Shown: piece by piece, positions 8,647 to 17,711 of the stretch
How positions within the stretch are numbered: the stretch's first letter is position 1
How the letters are laid out: the number at the start of each line of letters is the position of its first letter
Assembly (NCBI GenBank): GCA_016927865.1
Contig: JAFGLU010000142.1
Location: forward strand, 1 to 46,336
Source of the DNA: Anaerolineaceae bacterium
Lineage (GTDB): Bacteria > Chloroflexota > Anaerolineae > Anaerolineales > Anaerolineaceae
Length of the DNA stretch: 46,336 bases
Reading direction: 5' to 3'
The notes under the pieces: generated by a model
Database searches by the model: none
Told to the model about the DNA's origin: nothing
Seen by the model: the letters and a program-made list of their open reading frames with translations, nothing else
Program-made: the position numbers and the translations under genes

Positions 8647-9174
8647 ATGGACATTGGCGCAATTTTCCTGATCTTAACCCTGGCCTTGCTGGTCGGGTTG
8701 TACGTTGGCCGGCCGATATTCCAATCAACATCCAAGGCAGTGAAGGCGTTGGAACCGGATCTTGAACTGCAGGATCACCGCCGCTCCACACTGCTGGCTG
8801 AACGGGACCGGCTTTTGACCGCATTGCAAGAGTTGGATTTTGACAATGCTCTGGGGAAGATTCCCGAAGAGGATTACCCTGTGCAGCGGGCCGAACTGCT
8901 GGCACAGGCTGCAATGGCGCTGCGCGAGTTGGATGAGTTGCAGGGCGGACAAGCCGATGCGGCTACCGAAGATCGCATTGAACAGGCCGTGGCGGCCCGT
9001 CGAGCCGATGCTATTGCCAGCCGCGCTCCGGCGCGGGATGCGGATGAGTTGGAGGCAATGATCGCCAGCCGCCGCAAAGAACGCCAAGAAAAGTCGGCCG
9101 GTTTCTGTCCCAAATGCGGCCGCCCGGTGAGTAAATCAGATAAGTTCTGTGCCCGCTGCGGGGCAACATTATAG
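8647..9174 (+). CDS. Membrane zinc-ribbon protein of the ccm operon
   Basis: This 175-residue protein has an N-terminal membrane helix (about 4-22), a long charged helical region and a C-terminal double CxxC zinc ribbon (CPKCGRPVSKSDKFCARCG). The helical part includes GKIPEEDYPVQRAEL, a SHOCT-like short helical hairpin that is also found at the C terminus of the next gene. It occupies the slot where CcmI sits in some System I operons and shares the layout of a short N-terminal anchor plus helices, but I cannot show homology. ATG 8647 has ACGGAG ten bases upstream. It may act as an assembly scaffold; the function is unknown. Confidence 0.75.
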   Translation: MDIGAIFLILTLALLVGLYVGRPIFQSTSKAVKALEPDLELQDHRRSTLLAERDRLLTALQELDFDNALGKIPEEDYPVQRAELLAQAAMALRELDELQGGQADAATEDRIEQAVAARRADAIASRAPARDADELEAMIASRRKERQEKSAGFCPKCGRPVSKSDKFCARCGATL

Positions 9175-9181
9175 GGGGCGA

Positions 9182-11062
9182 ATGAAACTGCGAACCGGTT
9201 CGATTATTTTGGTTTTGGTCATCGGCGGATCGCTTCTAAGCGGCTGCATGTCGTTAGCCGCAGACATCACCCCGCCGCCCAATCTGCAAGCTCCCCAGCC
9301 TGTTGAGCAGCAACCCGTAGAGGTAAGCACGGTCTTTCCAATCGTCCCACCCGACCCAACAGCAGGCAAGGCGATTTATGAGACCAGCTGCATGCCCTGT
9401 CACGGCGCTGATGGTAACGGTGACGGGAGCATGTCGGGCAATCTGCCCGAACCTCCGCCTGAAATTGGCAACCCGGAACTGGCCCGCCAGTCGCGCCCAG
9501 CCGATTGGTATTGGGTTGTTACCAACGGTAATTTAGAAAAATTGATGCCGGGCTTTGTCAACAGCCTGGATGATCGAAGCCGTTGGGACGTGGTGGCATA
9601 CGTTTATAGCTTGAGCACCACAGCAGAAGAAATGGCTGCGGGCCAGGCAGTCTATGCGGCCAAATGCGTCGAGTGTCACGGAATGGATGGGCGTGGAGAT
9701 GGACAGGCGCCGGACTTGACCGACCAGCAGCGCATGTCTCAGCTTTCAGCCCAAGAACTCGAAGCGGTGCTGGCGGCTGGACAAGGCAGCATGCCCGGCT
9801 TCGCCGAAACGTTGAGCGAGAGTGAGCGATGGGCCGCTGTCAGCTACGTCCGCTCGCTAACTTTTGGCGGCCTCGAAAGCTCACCTTCGGTTGCGGAAGA
9901 GCCTCAAGCCCAGCCAACGGCGACCGCGCTTGCGGTTGCAACGGAGGCGCCAGTGGCTGGCTCAACGCTGACCATTCGCGGGACGATTTCCAATCCTGGC
10001 GGCAGCCCGCTACCCGCGGATATCGCGGTGAAGTTGTTTGGTTTCGAGGGGATGGCTCAGGCCTTCGAGCTTTCGACAACCCCGGTGGATGGGGTGTATG
10101 AGTTCACCGACGTCACTGTGACGGAGGGCATGGCTTATATGGTGCAGGTGGATGCCGGCGGGTATTCTTTTGGTTCCGACATTCTGCACGCAGTCGATGT
10201 GACCGGGGCCGTAGCTGAACTGCCAGTTAGCATTTACGACACCTCGACGGATCCCAGCGGGTTGACCGTGGACCGGATGCACGTGTTCTTTGACTTCGCC
10301 GTCGCTGAAAAGGTGCAAGTGGTTGAGTTGTTTATTGTGTCGAACACCTCCGACAAGGTGATTGTGCCTTCGGCAGATGGCACCCCGGCGCTGACCTTTG
10401 GACTGCCCGAAGGCGCCACCAATCTACTTTTTGACAGCGGGGAGTTGGGCGATCGCTATGTGACCACAGAAAATGGCTTTGGCGACCTGACCCCCATTGT
10501 GCCTGGAACCAGCCAACACCAGGTATTGTTCTCGTTTGACATGCCGTATGAGAAGAAACTGGACCTTTCGCTGCCCATCCTGCAGAACGTTGCTTCGGTG
10601 GTAGTAATGCTTCCGCCGGAGGGCGTCAAGATGGAAAGCGGCCAGTTGATGTCGGCGGGACAGCGCAACATGTCGGGGTTGGCTTTCGATATGTATACAG
10701 GCTCCGCCTTGACTGCGGGCAGCAGCCTGGATATGCGCCTTTCTGGTAAGGTGAGCAGTGTAAAAGAGGAAACGAATACTTTTTCTGGGATTGCCATTGG
10801 CGCTACGGTCTTTGGCCTGGCGTTGATTGGCACAGGCGTGTGGTTATACCGCCAGAGAAAGACCCAGGAAGAGGAAGTTGCCGAGTCCGAGGTGGCCGAA
10901 GAGCAGCCTGAGGAGAGCGAAGAGGCTCTTCTAGATGCGATCCTGGCGCTGGATGACCTTCACCAGGCAGGCAAGCTGCCTGAAGATGCCTACCAGGAAC
11001 GCCGCGCCGCTTTGAAGGAGCGCTTGCGCATTCTGCATGCCCGTGGGGAACAGCAAGCATGA
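9182..11062 (+). CDS. Dihaem cytochrome c lipoprotein with membrane tail
   Basis: This 626-residue exported electron-transfer protein starts with a lipoprotein signal (LLSGC, lipidated Cys22). It has two class I cytochrome c domains with CMPCH (residues 70-74) and CVECH (162-166), each followed by a likely Met ligand in a MPGF motif. A carboxypeptidase-regulatory-like beta domain (about 270-360), a second beta region, a membrane helix (AIGATVFGLALIGTGVWLY) and a cytoplasmic acidic tail with a SHOCT-like hairpin (GKLPEDAYQERRAAL) follow. ATG 9182 lies seven bases after the previous stop behind AGGGGG. The TGA overlaps the ccmA ATG. It is a likely client of the surrounding Ccm machinery; its redox partner is not evident. 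Confidence 0.88.
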   Translation: MKLRTGSIILVLVIGGSLLSGCMSLAADITPPPNLQAPQPVEQQPVEVSTVFPIVPPDPTAGKAIYETSCMPCHGADGNGDGSMSGNLPEPPPEIGNPELARQSRPADWYWVVTNGNLEKLMPGFVNSLDDRSRWDVVAYVYSLSTTAEEMAAGQAVYAAKCVECHGMDGRGDGQAPDLTDQQRMSQLSAQELEAVLAAGQGSMPGFAETLSESERWAAVSYVRSLTFGGLESSPSVAEEPQAQPTATALAVATEAPVAGSTLTIRGTISNPGGSPLPADIAVKLFGFEGMAQAFELSTTPVDGVYEFTDVTVTEGMAYMVQVDAGGYSFGSDILHAVDVTGAVAELPVSIYDTSTDPSGLTVDRMHVFFDFAVAEKVQVVELFIVSNTSDKVIVPSADGTPALTFGLPEGATNLLFDSGELGDRYVTTENGFGDLTPIVPGTSQHQVLFSFDMPYEKKLDLSLPILQNVASVVVMLPPEGVKMESGQLMSAGQRNMSGLAFDMYTGSALTAGSSLDMRLSGKVSSVKEETNTFSGIAIGATVFGLALIGTGVWLYRQRKTQEEEVAESEVAEEQPEESEEALLDAILALDDLHQAGKLPEDAYQERRAALKERLRILHARGEQQA

Positions 11063-11802
11063 CCGACGCGCCTTTGATCGAGGTTGACCACCTCATCAAG
11101 CGCTTTGGACCCAAGGTGGTGCTGCGCAACCTGGATTTTCAGGCGCGCGGTGGTGAGTTTGTGGCCTTAATGGGCCCGAATGGGGCCGGGAAGACCACCT
11201 TTTTACGCATCTTGTCCTCCCTTTCGGGGCCAACAATGGGTCGGGTGCGCATTGCCGGGCATGAACTGCCCCGCCAGGCAGCGGCTGTCCGGCGGCGGCT
11301 GGGTGTGGTCTCGCACATGCCCCTTTTATACGGTGATTTGACCGCGGAAGAAAATCTGCGTTTCTATGGACGCATGTATGACATTGCCCGCATCGATGAG
11401 CAGATTTCAACCATCTTAGATTTGGTGGGCCTGGCTGGGCGGCGGCGTGACCTGGTGAGGACCTTCTCACGGGGGATGCAGCAGCGCCTAGCCATTGGCA
11501 GGGCTGTGTTGCACGATCCCGACGTGCTGCTGTTGGATGAACCGCACACCGGGTTGGATCAGGATGCCTGTGAGATGCTAGATGCGGTTCTGCGCCAGGT
11601 GGCAGCCCGCGGGCGCACGGTGGTGATGACTTCGCACGACCTTTCTCGGGTGGAGGATTTGGCCACGCGCTTTGACGTGCTCACGCGCGGGTCGATTAGA
11701 GCCAGCATTGGCAAGGCAGACATGCCCCGAGATGGCTTGCTGGCGTTCTACCGACAATCCTTGGAGAAGGCGCGCGCCGAAAGCCAAAAGGGGGGGCAAT
11801 GA
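11059..11802 (+). CDS. ccmA: ABC transporter ATPase CcmA
   Basis: CcmA is the ATP-hydrolysing subunit of the CcmABCD complex that releases haem-loaded CcmE from CcmC. The 247-residue protein has Walker A GPNGAGKTT (39-47), a signature loop FSRGMQQRL in place of LSGGQ, Walker B VLLLDEPHTGLD and the switch His in TSHDLSRV. Start and stop overlap the neighbours by four bases (ATGA at both junctions), so translation is probably coupled. The RGMQQRL form of the signature is usual in CcmA-type ATPases. Confidence 0.92.
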   Translation: MTDAPLIEVDHLIKRFGPKVVLRNLDFQARGGEFVALMGPNGAGKTTFLRILSSLSGPTMGRVRIAGHELPRQAAAVRRRLGVVSHMPLLYGDLTAEENLRFYGRMYDIARIDEQISTILDLVGLAGRRRDLVRTFSRGMQQRLAIGRAVLHDPDVLLLDEPHTGLDQDACEMLDAVLRQVAARGRTVVMTSHDLSRVEDLATRFDVLTRGSIRASIGKADMPRDGLLAFYRQSLEKARAESQKGGQ

Positions 11803-12476
11803 GGAATTACCTGCGTGCCCTGGGCGCCGTGATTTGGAAGGACCTGGCAGCCGAAATGCGCAGCCGGGAGCTGCTTTCGGCCATGCTGGTTTTTGCGCTG
11901 CTGGTGTTGTTCATCTTCAATTTTGCGTTGGAGTTGAATGTGAAAGATCGCCTGAGCGTGACTTCGGGCGTGTTGTGGGTGACGTTTGTGTTTGCCGGGA
12001 CGATTGGCTTGAACCGCTCCCTGGCCATTGAGAAGGACCGCGGCTGCCTGGACGGGCTGCTGCTGGCCCCGGTGGACCGCACGGCAATTTACTTTGGCAA
12101 GGCGGTGGCGAACTTCTTGTTCATTATGGTGGTAGCTGCCATAGTGCTGCCGGTGTATTCGATCCTGTACAACACCAACTTGTTCGCCCAACCGGGGCTG
12201 CTGTTGGTCATTGTGCTGGGCGCGGAAGGGTACGTGGCGGTGGGCACGCTGCTGGCGGCAATGGCTGTTCAGACCCGCACGCGGGATATGCTCCTGCCGA
12301 TTTTGCTGTTCCCGGTGGTTCTGCCGGTGCTGGTGGCTGCCGTCAAGGCCAGTTCGGGGTACTTGCAGGGCTTGCCGATGGCGGAAATCCAGCCGTGGAT
12401 CAACTTGCTCCTGGTGTACGATGTGGTGTTTACCGCCATATCATTCATGGTGTTCGAGTACGTTGTTGAAGAATAA
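11799..12476 (+). CDS. ccmB: Haem exporter permease CcmB
   Basis: CcmB is the membrane partner of CcmA. The 225-residue protein begins with a cytoplasmic amphipathic stretch (LGAVIWKDLAAEMRSRELL) typical of the family, followed by about six membrane helices and the conserved ALERERGCLDGLL-like segment seen here as AIEKDRGCLDGLLLAPVDR. It overlaps ccmA by four bases and precedes ccmC by 12 bases. Confidence 0.92.
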   Translation: MRNYLRALGAVIWKDLAAEMRSRELLSAMLVFALLVLFIFNFALELNVKDRLSVTSGVLWVTFVFAGTIGLNRSLAIEKDRGCLDGLLLAPVDRTAIYFGKAVANFLFIMVVAAIVLPVYSILYNTNLFAQPGLLLVIVLGAEGYVAVGTLLAAMAVQTRTRDMLLPILLFPVVLPVLVAAVKASSGYLQGLPMAEIQPWINLLLVYDVVFTAISFMVFEYVVEE

Positions 12477-12488
12477 CGCGGAGGTTTT

Positions 12489-13199
12489 ATGAAGAATGGA
12501 ATTAGCTCCTGGCCGAAAGCGCTGATTGCCGTGGATGTGCTGGCCCTCCTGGGCCTGGCTTTTGCATCCTACATGGTGTTTGTGTACGCGCCCATCGAAG
12601 CAGTGATGGGCCCGGTACAAAAGGTGTTTTACTTCCACGTAGCCACGGGCTGGGTGGGCATGTTGGGCTTTGGCGCCGCCGTGGTGGCAGGCATCGCCTA
12701 CCTGATCACCCGGAAGACCATTTGGGATCTGGTTGGGTTGGGCGCGATTGAGATTGGGCTGGTGTTCATGCTCATCAACATCGCCACCGGCTCGATTTGG
12801 GCGCGCCCAATCTGGAACACCTGGTGGACCTGGGACCCGCGCCTGACCACGGCGACGATCATGGAACTGGTATATGCGGCATATTTGATGCTGCGCGGTG
12901 GGGTGGAAGATCCCGAAAAGCGGGCTCGTTTTGGGGCCATTTATGCGATCATTGGTTTCATCAGCGTGCCGCTGACCTTCTTCTCGATTCGCATTTACCG
13001 TACCATCCACCCGCTGGTGATTGGCGGGAACGATCCGACTGCGGATGGCTCTTTTGCCATGACCCCGGCCATGTCAACCACCTTCATGGTATCGTTAATT
13101 GTGTTCACGGTGGTGTACATCAGCCTGTTGTGGCACCGCATTCGCCTGGGGCAGCTTGGCGAACGGGTCGAGCGCCTGCGCATCCAGCATTCAGCATAA
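12489..13199 (+). CDS. ccmC: Haem handling protein CcmC
   Basis: CcmC binds haem at its WWD domain and attaches it to CcmE. The 236-residue protein has six predicted membrane helices, the segment KVFYFHVATGWVG before the second helix, and the WWD signature NTWWTWDPRLTTATIM (about residues 109-124). The last periplasmic His is in TIHPLV. ATG 12489 lies five bases after GGAGG (12480-12484), a rather short gap. Confidence 0.93.
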   Translation: MKNGISSWPKALIAVDVLALLGLAFASYMVFVYAPIEAVMGPVQKVFYFHVATGWVGMLGFGAAVVAGIAYLITRKTIWDLVGLGAIEIGLVFMLINIATGSIWARPIWNTWWTWDPRLTTATIMELVYAAYLMLRGGVEDPEKRARFGAIYAIIGFISVPLTFFSIRIYRTIHPLVIGGNDPTADGSFAMTPAMSTTFMVSLIVFTVVYISLLWHRIRLGQLGERVERLRIQHSA

Positions 13200-13212
13200 C
13201 GAGGAGGTACTC

Positions 13213-13368
13213 ATGGAAGGTCCCGCTGATACTTTGAATTATATGATCGCCGGACATGCGGTGATTTTTGGGGTGATGATTTTGTACCTGGTGAGTTTGG
13301 TCGTGCGCTGGCGCAATCTGCGCCAGGATGAGGTGCTGCTGAACGAACTTGAGGAAAAAGAAGATTAA
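13213..13368 (+). CDS. Small CcmD-like membrane protein
   Basis: This 51-residue protein has one membrane helix (about 12-33) followed by a charged tail (RWRNLRQDEVLLNELEEKED). CcmD is a small single-helix protein of this kind that stabilises the CcmABC complex with CcmE. Identity rests on size, topology and position straight after ccmC; sequence alone is too short to prove it. GAGGAGG lies just before ATG 13213. The longer frame starting at 13099 overlaps ccmC and is rejected. Confidence 0.75.
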   Translation: MEGPADTLNYMIAGHAVIFGVMILYLVSLVVRWRNLRQDEVLLNELEEKED

Positions 13369-13409
13369 TCAAAAACCTCCCGTGCGAAACACGGGAGGTT
13401 TTTGATTAA
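13365..13409. terminator. Perfect bidirectional terminator closing the ccm operon
   Basis: A perfect 20-bp inverted repeat (13365-13384 with 13390-13409) closes on the five-base loop CGAAA. The stem core CCTCCCGTG is flanked by A5/T5 tracts, so each strand reads as a GC-rich hairpin followed by a T-run. It overlaps the last codon of the CcmD-like gene and lies next to the stop of the convergent PAS gene, so it serves both. Confidence 0.92.
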
Positions 13410-13747
13410 CTTGAATCGCGCACAAAATGTGGCATGTCGGGGGGAAGTTCAATTTGCATCTCAACCATACCGCGGTACTGCCCCGCTTCGTACCAGGGGC
13501 TTTGGTAAATTAGTTTTTTTTGGCCCGCCTTTTCGATGGTGTAAACGTTGGCTTGCTGCGATTGAAGCAAGTCCAATAATTTTTGGCGGGCTTGCTCGGG
13601 ATGGCAATCCAGAGAATTGAGCCCGATCAGTTTGCGCCCGCCGTCTGCGGCGTAAGCCTGGGCGGCGCGGTCGTTCATCGCCATTACGCGGCCTTCGCTG
13701 TCGATGAGGGTGATGGCGGCAGGGAACTGGGTGATCCAATCAATCAT
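13406..13747 (-). CDS. Single PAS-domain protein
   Basis: This 113-residue protein consists of one PAS domain (ITLIDSEGRVMAMNDRAAQAY, then QSPWYEAGQYRGMVEM near the end) with no output domain. A PAS-only protein can bind a small ligand or dock to a kinase. AGAGG six bases before ATG 13747 supports the start. It is the last gene of the minus-strand run kinase, regulator, acyltransferase, PAS (9 bases after the previous stop), so it may add a sensory input to that pathway. Ligand unknown. Confidence 0.75.
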   Translation of the reverse strand: MIDWITQFPAAITLIDSEGRVMAMNDRAAQAYAADGGRKLIGLNSLDCHPEQARQKLLDLLQSQQANVYTIEKAGQKKLIYQSPWYEAGQYRGMVEMQIELPPDMPHFVRDSS

Positions 13748-13756
13748 CGTTAACCT

Positions 13757-14776
13757 CTAAGTAGGGGTGAGGGTGACGCGCAGTAGGTTGCGATCTACGC
13801 CGCCGAAGCGGTATTTGTATTCCTCGTCTCCGCGCATGAAATCGAAGGTGGCCTTGCCCTGCTCGTTGGCCCACTGGAGCTGGTAGCCCAACAGGACCCA
13901 GCCGGGAGAGTATTCCCAATGGGTGCGGCTGATCCCCGAATTGTAGACAAACAGGTGGTTGAGGTAATCAAAAGCCAGATAAGCAGCGGCTTTTTGCCCG
14001 TCGATCTCCAGGAAGGCCATGTGCAGGTAGTGATTGTTGAAAGCCCAGCGCACCACGTCGCGCCAGAAGGCGCGCATGGGGGGCGTGAGGAAACGGGCTT
14101 TTTCATCATCCTGATCCATCAAGGCCATGAAACCATCGATCTCGCTATCCAGGGTGGCGGCGTCTTCCACCAGATACCAGTGGTTGGGCACCTCGGCGGA
14201 TTCCAGACGGCGCATCTTGCGGCGGATCTCATGGCGCTGTTTTTTGTCGATGCCCGCCAGGTAGGTTTCCCAGTCGCCGGGCAGGTTGATGTGCGGACAG
14301 TGGTAGGCATGTTCGGCTTGATAAGCCCAGCCCGCGGTGTGAGCGGCTTTTTCCAGGGCGACCAAAACGGGCGAGTTATCGAAGATGTTGTACAGGTCCA
14401 GGTTTTTCCAGGCGGGCAAAGCGGCCTTTTGCAGGAAAGGCAGCAGGGCAGAGGCAAATTCATCCAGGCGGCCTGGCTCGACAATGAAATCAAGGTAATC
14501 GGTGATTTCTACGCTGCCGACCAGCATCAGGCGGGGTTCACCCTGGTGGCTGGGGGCGTGGAAGAGAGGTGCAACCGCCACCAGGCGGCCGTTTTCGCGG
14601 GCGGTCACCAGCGCCATTTGGGCTTCGGCAGGCCATTCTCCACCGCCGCGGTTTTCCCACCACAGGCGAAGGTAATCGGGGCGCAAGAAAGGCACGTTGA
14701 TGTGGTTGGACTGAAGCAATGCCAGCCATTCGTCATCCAGGCCGGCCGGAAAAGTTGAATGCAGGGTGAGTTCCAT
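13757..14776 (-). CDS. GNAT-superfamily acyltransferase, CelD/BioF2-like
   Basis: This 339-residue protein resembles the COG5653/PF13480 group of acyltransferases, with an N-terminal half around LVAVAPLFHAP and SVEITDYLDFIV and a C-terminal GNAT fold (KKQRHEIRRKMRRLE, then FLEIDGQKAAAYLAFDY and YNSGISRTHWEYSPGWVLL). Members modify cell-surface polysaccharide or peptidoglycan precursors; the substrate here is unknown. ATG 14776 has GGAG six bases upstream and is preferred to the frame start at 14794. It begins 14 bases after the response regulator stop, so it is co-transcribed and perhaps controlled by that pair. Confidence 0.75.
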   Translation of the reverse strand: MELTLHSTFPAGLDDEWLALLQSNHINVPFLRPDYLRLWWENRGGGEWPAEAQMALVTARENGRLVAVAPLFHAPSHQGEPRLMLVGSVEITDYLDFIVEPGRLDEFASALLPFLQKAALPAWKNLDLYNIFDNSPVLVALEKAAHTAGWAYQAEHAYHCPHINLPGDWETYLAGIDKKQRHEIRRKMRRLESAEVPNHWYLVEDAATLDSEIDGFMALMDQDDEKARFLTPPMRAFWRDVVRWAFNNHYLHMAFLEIDGQKAAAYLAFDYLNHLFVYNSGISRTHWEYSPGWVLLGYQLQWANEQGKATFDFMRGDEEYKYRFGGVDRNLLRVTLTPT

Positions 14777-14790
14777 GAATCTCCGTTTGA

Positions 14791-15543
14791 TCAAGCAGGT
14801 TTACTGGATAAAGGCGGCAAAGCGCCGGTGGTTCCTCCCAGCCGGTACCCATAACCGCGAACCGTGTAAATGAGGCGGGGGGTGGCGGGGTCTTCTTCAA
14901 ATTTTTGGCGCAGCAGCCAGATGTAGCGGCGCACGGCGGTGCCTCCGTGAAGCTGATAGCTGCCCCAAATCTGACGGACCAGCTCTTCTTCGGGCACGGC
15001 GCGACCGCGATTGCGCACCAGGCATTCCATCAGGCGGAATTCGGTTGGCGTGAGGATGATCTTATTTCCGCGAAGCTGTGCTTCGCGTTTGTCAAGGTCA
15101 AGGACGATCTCACCGTAGGTCAGGTGATGGCGCTCGTTTTGCTTCAATGAGCTTTGCGTGCGCGCTAAAATTGCCTGAATTCGCGCGCTGAGTTCAGCGA
15201 AGCTGAAGGGTTTGGTCACGTAGTCGTCTACACCCAACTGGAATCCACGGATTTTATCCTGCTCGGTTGTTTTGGCCGTCAAGAAGATGACCGGGGTGGT
15301 GGACATGTCGCGCAAGCGGGCACAGACTTCCCATCCGTCCATGATCGGCATCATCACATCCAGCACCACCAGGTCGGCATACTTGGTCTTGATGAAATGC
15401 AGGGCGTCTTTGCCGTTAGTAGCTGTGAAGACAGAAAAACCTTCGCCCTTCAGGTAGTCTTTGAGAAAACGCAAAAGGGTGGGGTCGTCATCGACCAGGA
15501 GGATGGTGCTGTTCACAAGGTTAGGTTGCTTCGGTGTGTACAT
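14791..15543 (-). CDS. OmpR/PhoB-family response regulator
   Basis: The protein has a receiver domain (STILLVDDD, phospho-acceptor Asp62 in VVLDVMMP, TAK and TKPFS switch residues) and a C-terminal winged-helix DNA-binding domain (ILTPTEFRLMECLVRNRG, then RRYIWLLRQKFEEDP and IYTVRGYGYRL). It is about 250 residues from ATG 15543. A GTG at 15516 would give a more typical N terminus directly before STILLVDDD; neither start has a good ribosome site. It partners the histidine kinase whose stop lies at 15521. No DNA target can be named from the sequence. Confidence 0.9.
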   Translation of the reverse strand: MYTPKQPNLVNSTILLVDDDPTLLRFLKDYLKGEGFSVFTATNGKDALHFIKTKYADLVVLDVMMPIMDGWEVCARLRDMSTTPVIFLTAKTTEQDKIRGFQLGVDDYVTKPFSFAELSARIQAILARTQSSLKQNERHHLTYGEIVLDLDKREAQLRGNKIILTPTEFRLMECLVRNRGRAVPEEELVRQIWGSYQLHGGTAVRRYIWLLRQKFEEDPATPRLIYTVRGYGYRLGGTTGALPPLSSKPA

Positions 15544-17668
15544 TGGATTCAATCGGTAGCCAGCAAGTAAAACAGGCGCCTTGAACTGGGCGGTTGGTAA
15601 CTTCAATTTTACCATCCATTGCTTCTAGCAAGCGCTGAACGATATACAAACCCAACCCGTGACCGTATACCGTCTGGGCATCGCTGCTGTGCGAGCGGAA
15701 AAAACGCGTGAAGAGCAGGGGCATGTCCCTTTCTGGAATACCCTCGCCCTCGTCGGACACTGAGATCCAGCCGCGGTCAGTGGCAGTGCCGGCATTGACC
15801 TGGATTGGCCCCTCGGGGGCGTATTTGACGGCGTTATCGAGCAGGTGGAACAGCACGCTAAATAAGGCCTGGCTGTCAGCAATGAAGCGGGGCAGATTGG
15901 GCGGCAGATTCCAGGAGATGCGTTCCGCGCTGGCCAGGTGGGTCATGTGACGCTGAAGACCCTCGAAGATGGGCTGCAAGTCTGTTGGAAGTGGATGGAG
16001 AGGCATGCGGCCGGCATCGAGCGCTGAGATGTCTAGAATGGTCTCGATGAAGCGGGTCAGACGAGAGATTTCGGCCTGGACGAGGGTGAGGGTCTGACGT
16101 TCTCCGGTGGGCAGTTTGCTGGAGCGAGAGAGGACCAGCTCGAGCCCGCCGTTGATGTTCGTGAGCGGGGCGCGCAGATCGTGGGAGACGAGCGAGACAA
16201 AATCGGATTTGAGGCGGTCGAGGTTTTGGAGAGCCTGGTTTTGCACTTCAAGCTGCGCATAGGCTTCGCTGAGGCTGGCTGTTTTCTCATCCACGCGCTT
16301 TTCCAGGTCTTCGTTGAGTAGTTCGAGCTGCAAGTAGGTGGCGGCAAGTTTTTCATAGGCTTGCTGGAGAGCGGCTTGACCCCGCTTGATTTCGGCTAGG
16401 TTGTGGGCGGTACCCGCCAGGGACAGGCGTTCGCCCGGCCTCGAGAGGACGCGCAGCGATAGGTAAACAGGTGTCCAACTGCCATCCCGGCGCAGGAGAG
16501 ACACTTCACCGTCCCAACCTCCCGCCAGTGCTTCCTTCAGGATGCTTTCTGCGCGACCGGAGGGACGGATGAACTGCTGTAATGATGCGCCGAGCAGGGA
16601 GCTTTCGGATTCGCAGCCGGTGATTTCAAGGAGGGCCGGATTGACCAATTCCAACTCCCCCTGTTGAGAGCAGACAAATGTCGGCTCGGAGATGTTGTTC
16701 ACCAGGCGAGCATATTGCTCAAACTCAACTTCTCCTGCCATGAGACTGAGGCGAGCCACAAAGGCAAAGGCAAGAATGACGGCCACCCACAACCCCAACA
16801 GCGGGATGCGGCCCTGGATTTGCCATTGCAGGAGAATGTACCAGCCTAAGATGGTGAGCGCAATAAAAGGCAGCAGCGATTGGACGCGGCGGGCTGTACC
16901 CTGGACATCCCGGAACAGGACGAGGGTTTTGTGCGGCGAGGAATGCATCCAGGCCGCCAGGATTAAGATCAGATCCCCCAGAAACCAGCCAATGTTTGCT
17001 AACCGGCTGGGATCGGAGGCGTTGAAGAGGAACTGGCGCGCGGAGGCAAGGTCGGAGACCAGGTAAGCGCTGAGAACGAAGGCCAGCCAGCCTGGCAGCG
17101 CCGTCCTCGGGCCAGGCTCGTTGGTTAGGAACCAGTCCAGCAAGGCCAGGAGCAGGAGGGCATCGGCGGCGGGCAGTAAGACGGCTGGAGTGGAGCCCAG
17201 CGGTTGAAAGATGAGCAGCCAAGTGAGGGCGGCAACGGCGGCCAGGGTGATGAATACGTCGAGTGACAGGCGCATTCGGCCCAACCGGCGCGAAAATCCC
17301 CGCGGCGTGACCCAGATGACGGCCAGCACAGCAACACAAGCAGCCAGCGAGAGCAGTTCGGGAGCGTCGAAGCCGCGCGCTTGCCCGGGATACATTCGTT
17401 GGACAAACAGGGCGTAGAGGTCCGCGCCTGTCCACAAACCAATGGCAATTAGCAGGCCGGTCCAGGCCTGGCGGAGCTTTGCTTCGTGTGAGCGGCGCCA
17501 GGCGTGCCAGGCCATGCCAAAAGCGGCCAATCCAGAGACAATCACGGGCAGGCGGGCGGCCCACAAGCGGGCCTCCATCTCCGGCGGGGCCAGCAGCAGC
17601 CATACCAGATAGACCCCAACGGATAAGGCTAGGAAAAGCCAGATTTGATGGCGGCCGGTTGTTCTCAT
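15521..17668 (-). CDS. Membrane sensor histidine kinase with PAS domain
   Basis: This 715-residue protein has about eight N-terminal membrane helices (residues 8-310) without a recognisable extracellular domain, a PAS domain (about 318-425), a coiled coil (430-485), HisKA with phospho-acceptor His496 in FVSLVSHDLRAPLTNI, and HATPase_c with N box HLLDNAVKYAPEG, G1 SDEGEGIPERD and G2 GHGLGLYIV. The multi-helix input suggests a membrane-borne or quinone-type signal, as in other kinases of this layout; the signal is unknown. Its stop overlaps the response regulator frame, so the pair is co-translated. A TATAAT on the minus strand at 17703-17708 is a possible -10 box 35 bases before the start. Confidence 0.92.
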   Translation of the reverse strand: MRTTGRHQIWLFLALSVGVYLVWLLLAPPEMEARLWAARLPVIVSGLAAFGMAWHAWRRSHEAKLRQAWTGLLIAIGLWTGADLYALFVQRMYPGQARGFDAPELLSLAACVAVLAVIWVTPRGFSRRLGRMRLSLDVFITLAAVAALTWLLIFQPLGSTPAVLLPAADALLLLALLDWFLTNEPGPRTALPGWLAFVLSAYLVSDLASARQFLFNASDPSRLANIGWFLGDLILILAAWMHSSPHKTLVLFRDVQGTARRVQSLLPFIALTILGWYILLQWQIQGRIPLLGLWVAVILAFAFVARLSLMAGEVEFEQYARLVNNISEPTFVCSQQGELELVNPALLEITGCESESSLLGASLQQFIRPSGRAESILKEALAGGWDGEVSLLRRDGSWTPVYLSLRVLSRPGERLSLAGTAHNLAEIKRGQAALQQAYEKLAATYLQLELLNEDLEKRVDEKTASLSEAYAQLEVQNQALQNLDRLKSDFVSLVSHDLRAPLTNINGGLELVLSRSSKLPTGERQTLTLVQAEISRLTRFIETILDISALDAGRMPLHPLPTDLQPIFEGLQRHMTHLASAERISWNLPPNLPRFIADSQALFSVLFHLLDNAVKYAPEGPIQVNAGTATDRGWISVSDEGEGIPERDMPLLFTRFFRSHSSDAQTVYGHGLGLYIVQRLLEAMDGKIEVTNRPVQGACFTCWLPIESNVHTEAT

Positions 17669-17711
17669 GCGAGAGGATGGTCGGTCAAGAAAGACATGGG
17701 TTAATTATACA

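Noticed and set aside
13919..14758. 279-codon plus-strand frame over the acyltransferase gene
   Set aside because: The minus frame has a ribosome site, an operon context and a recognisable fold; the plus frame has none.
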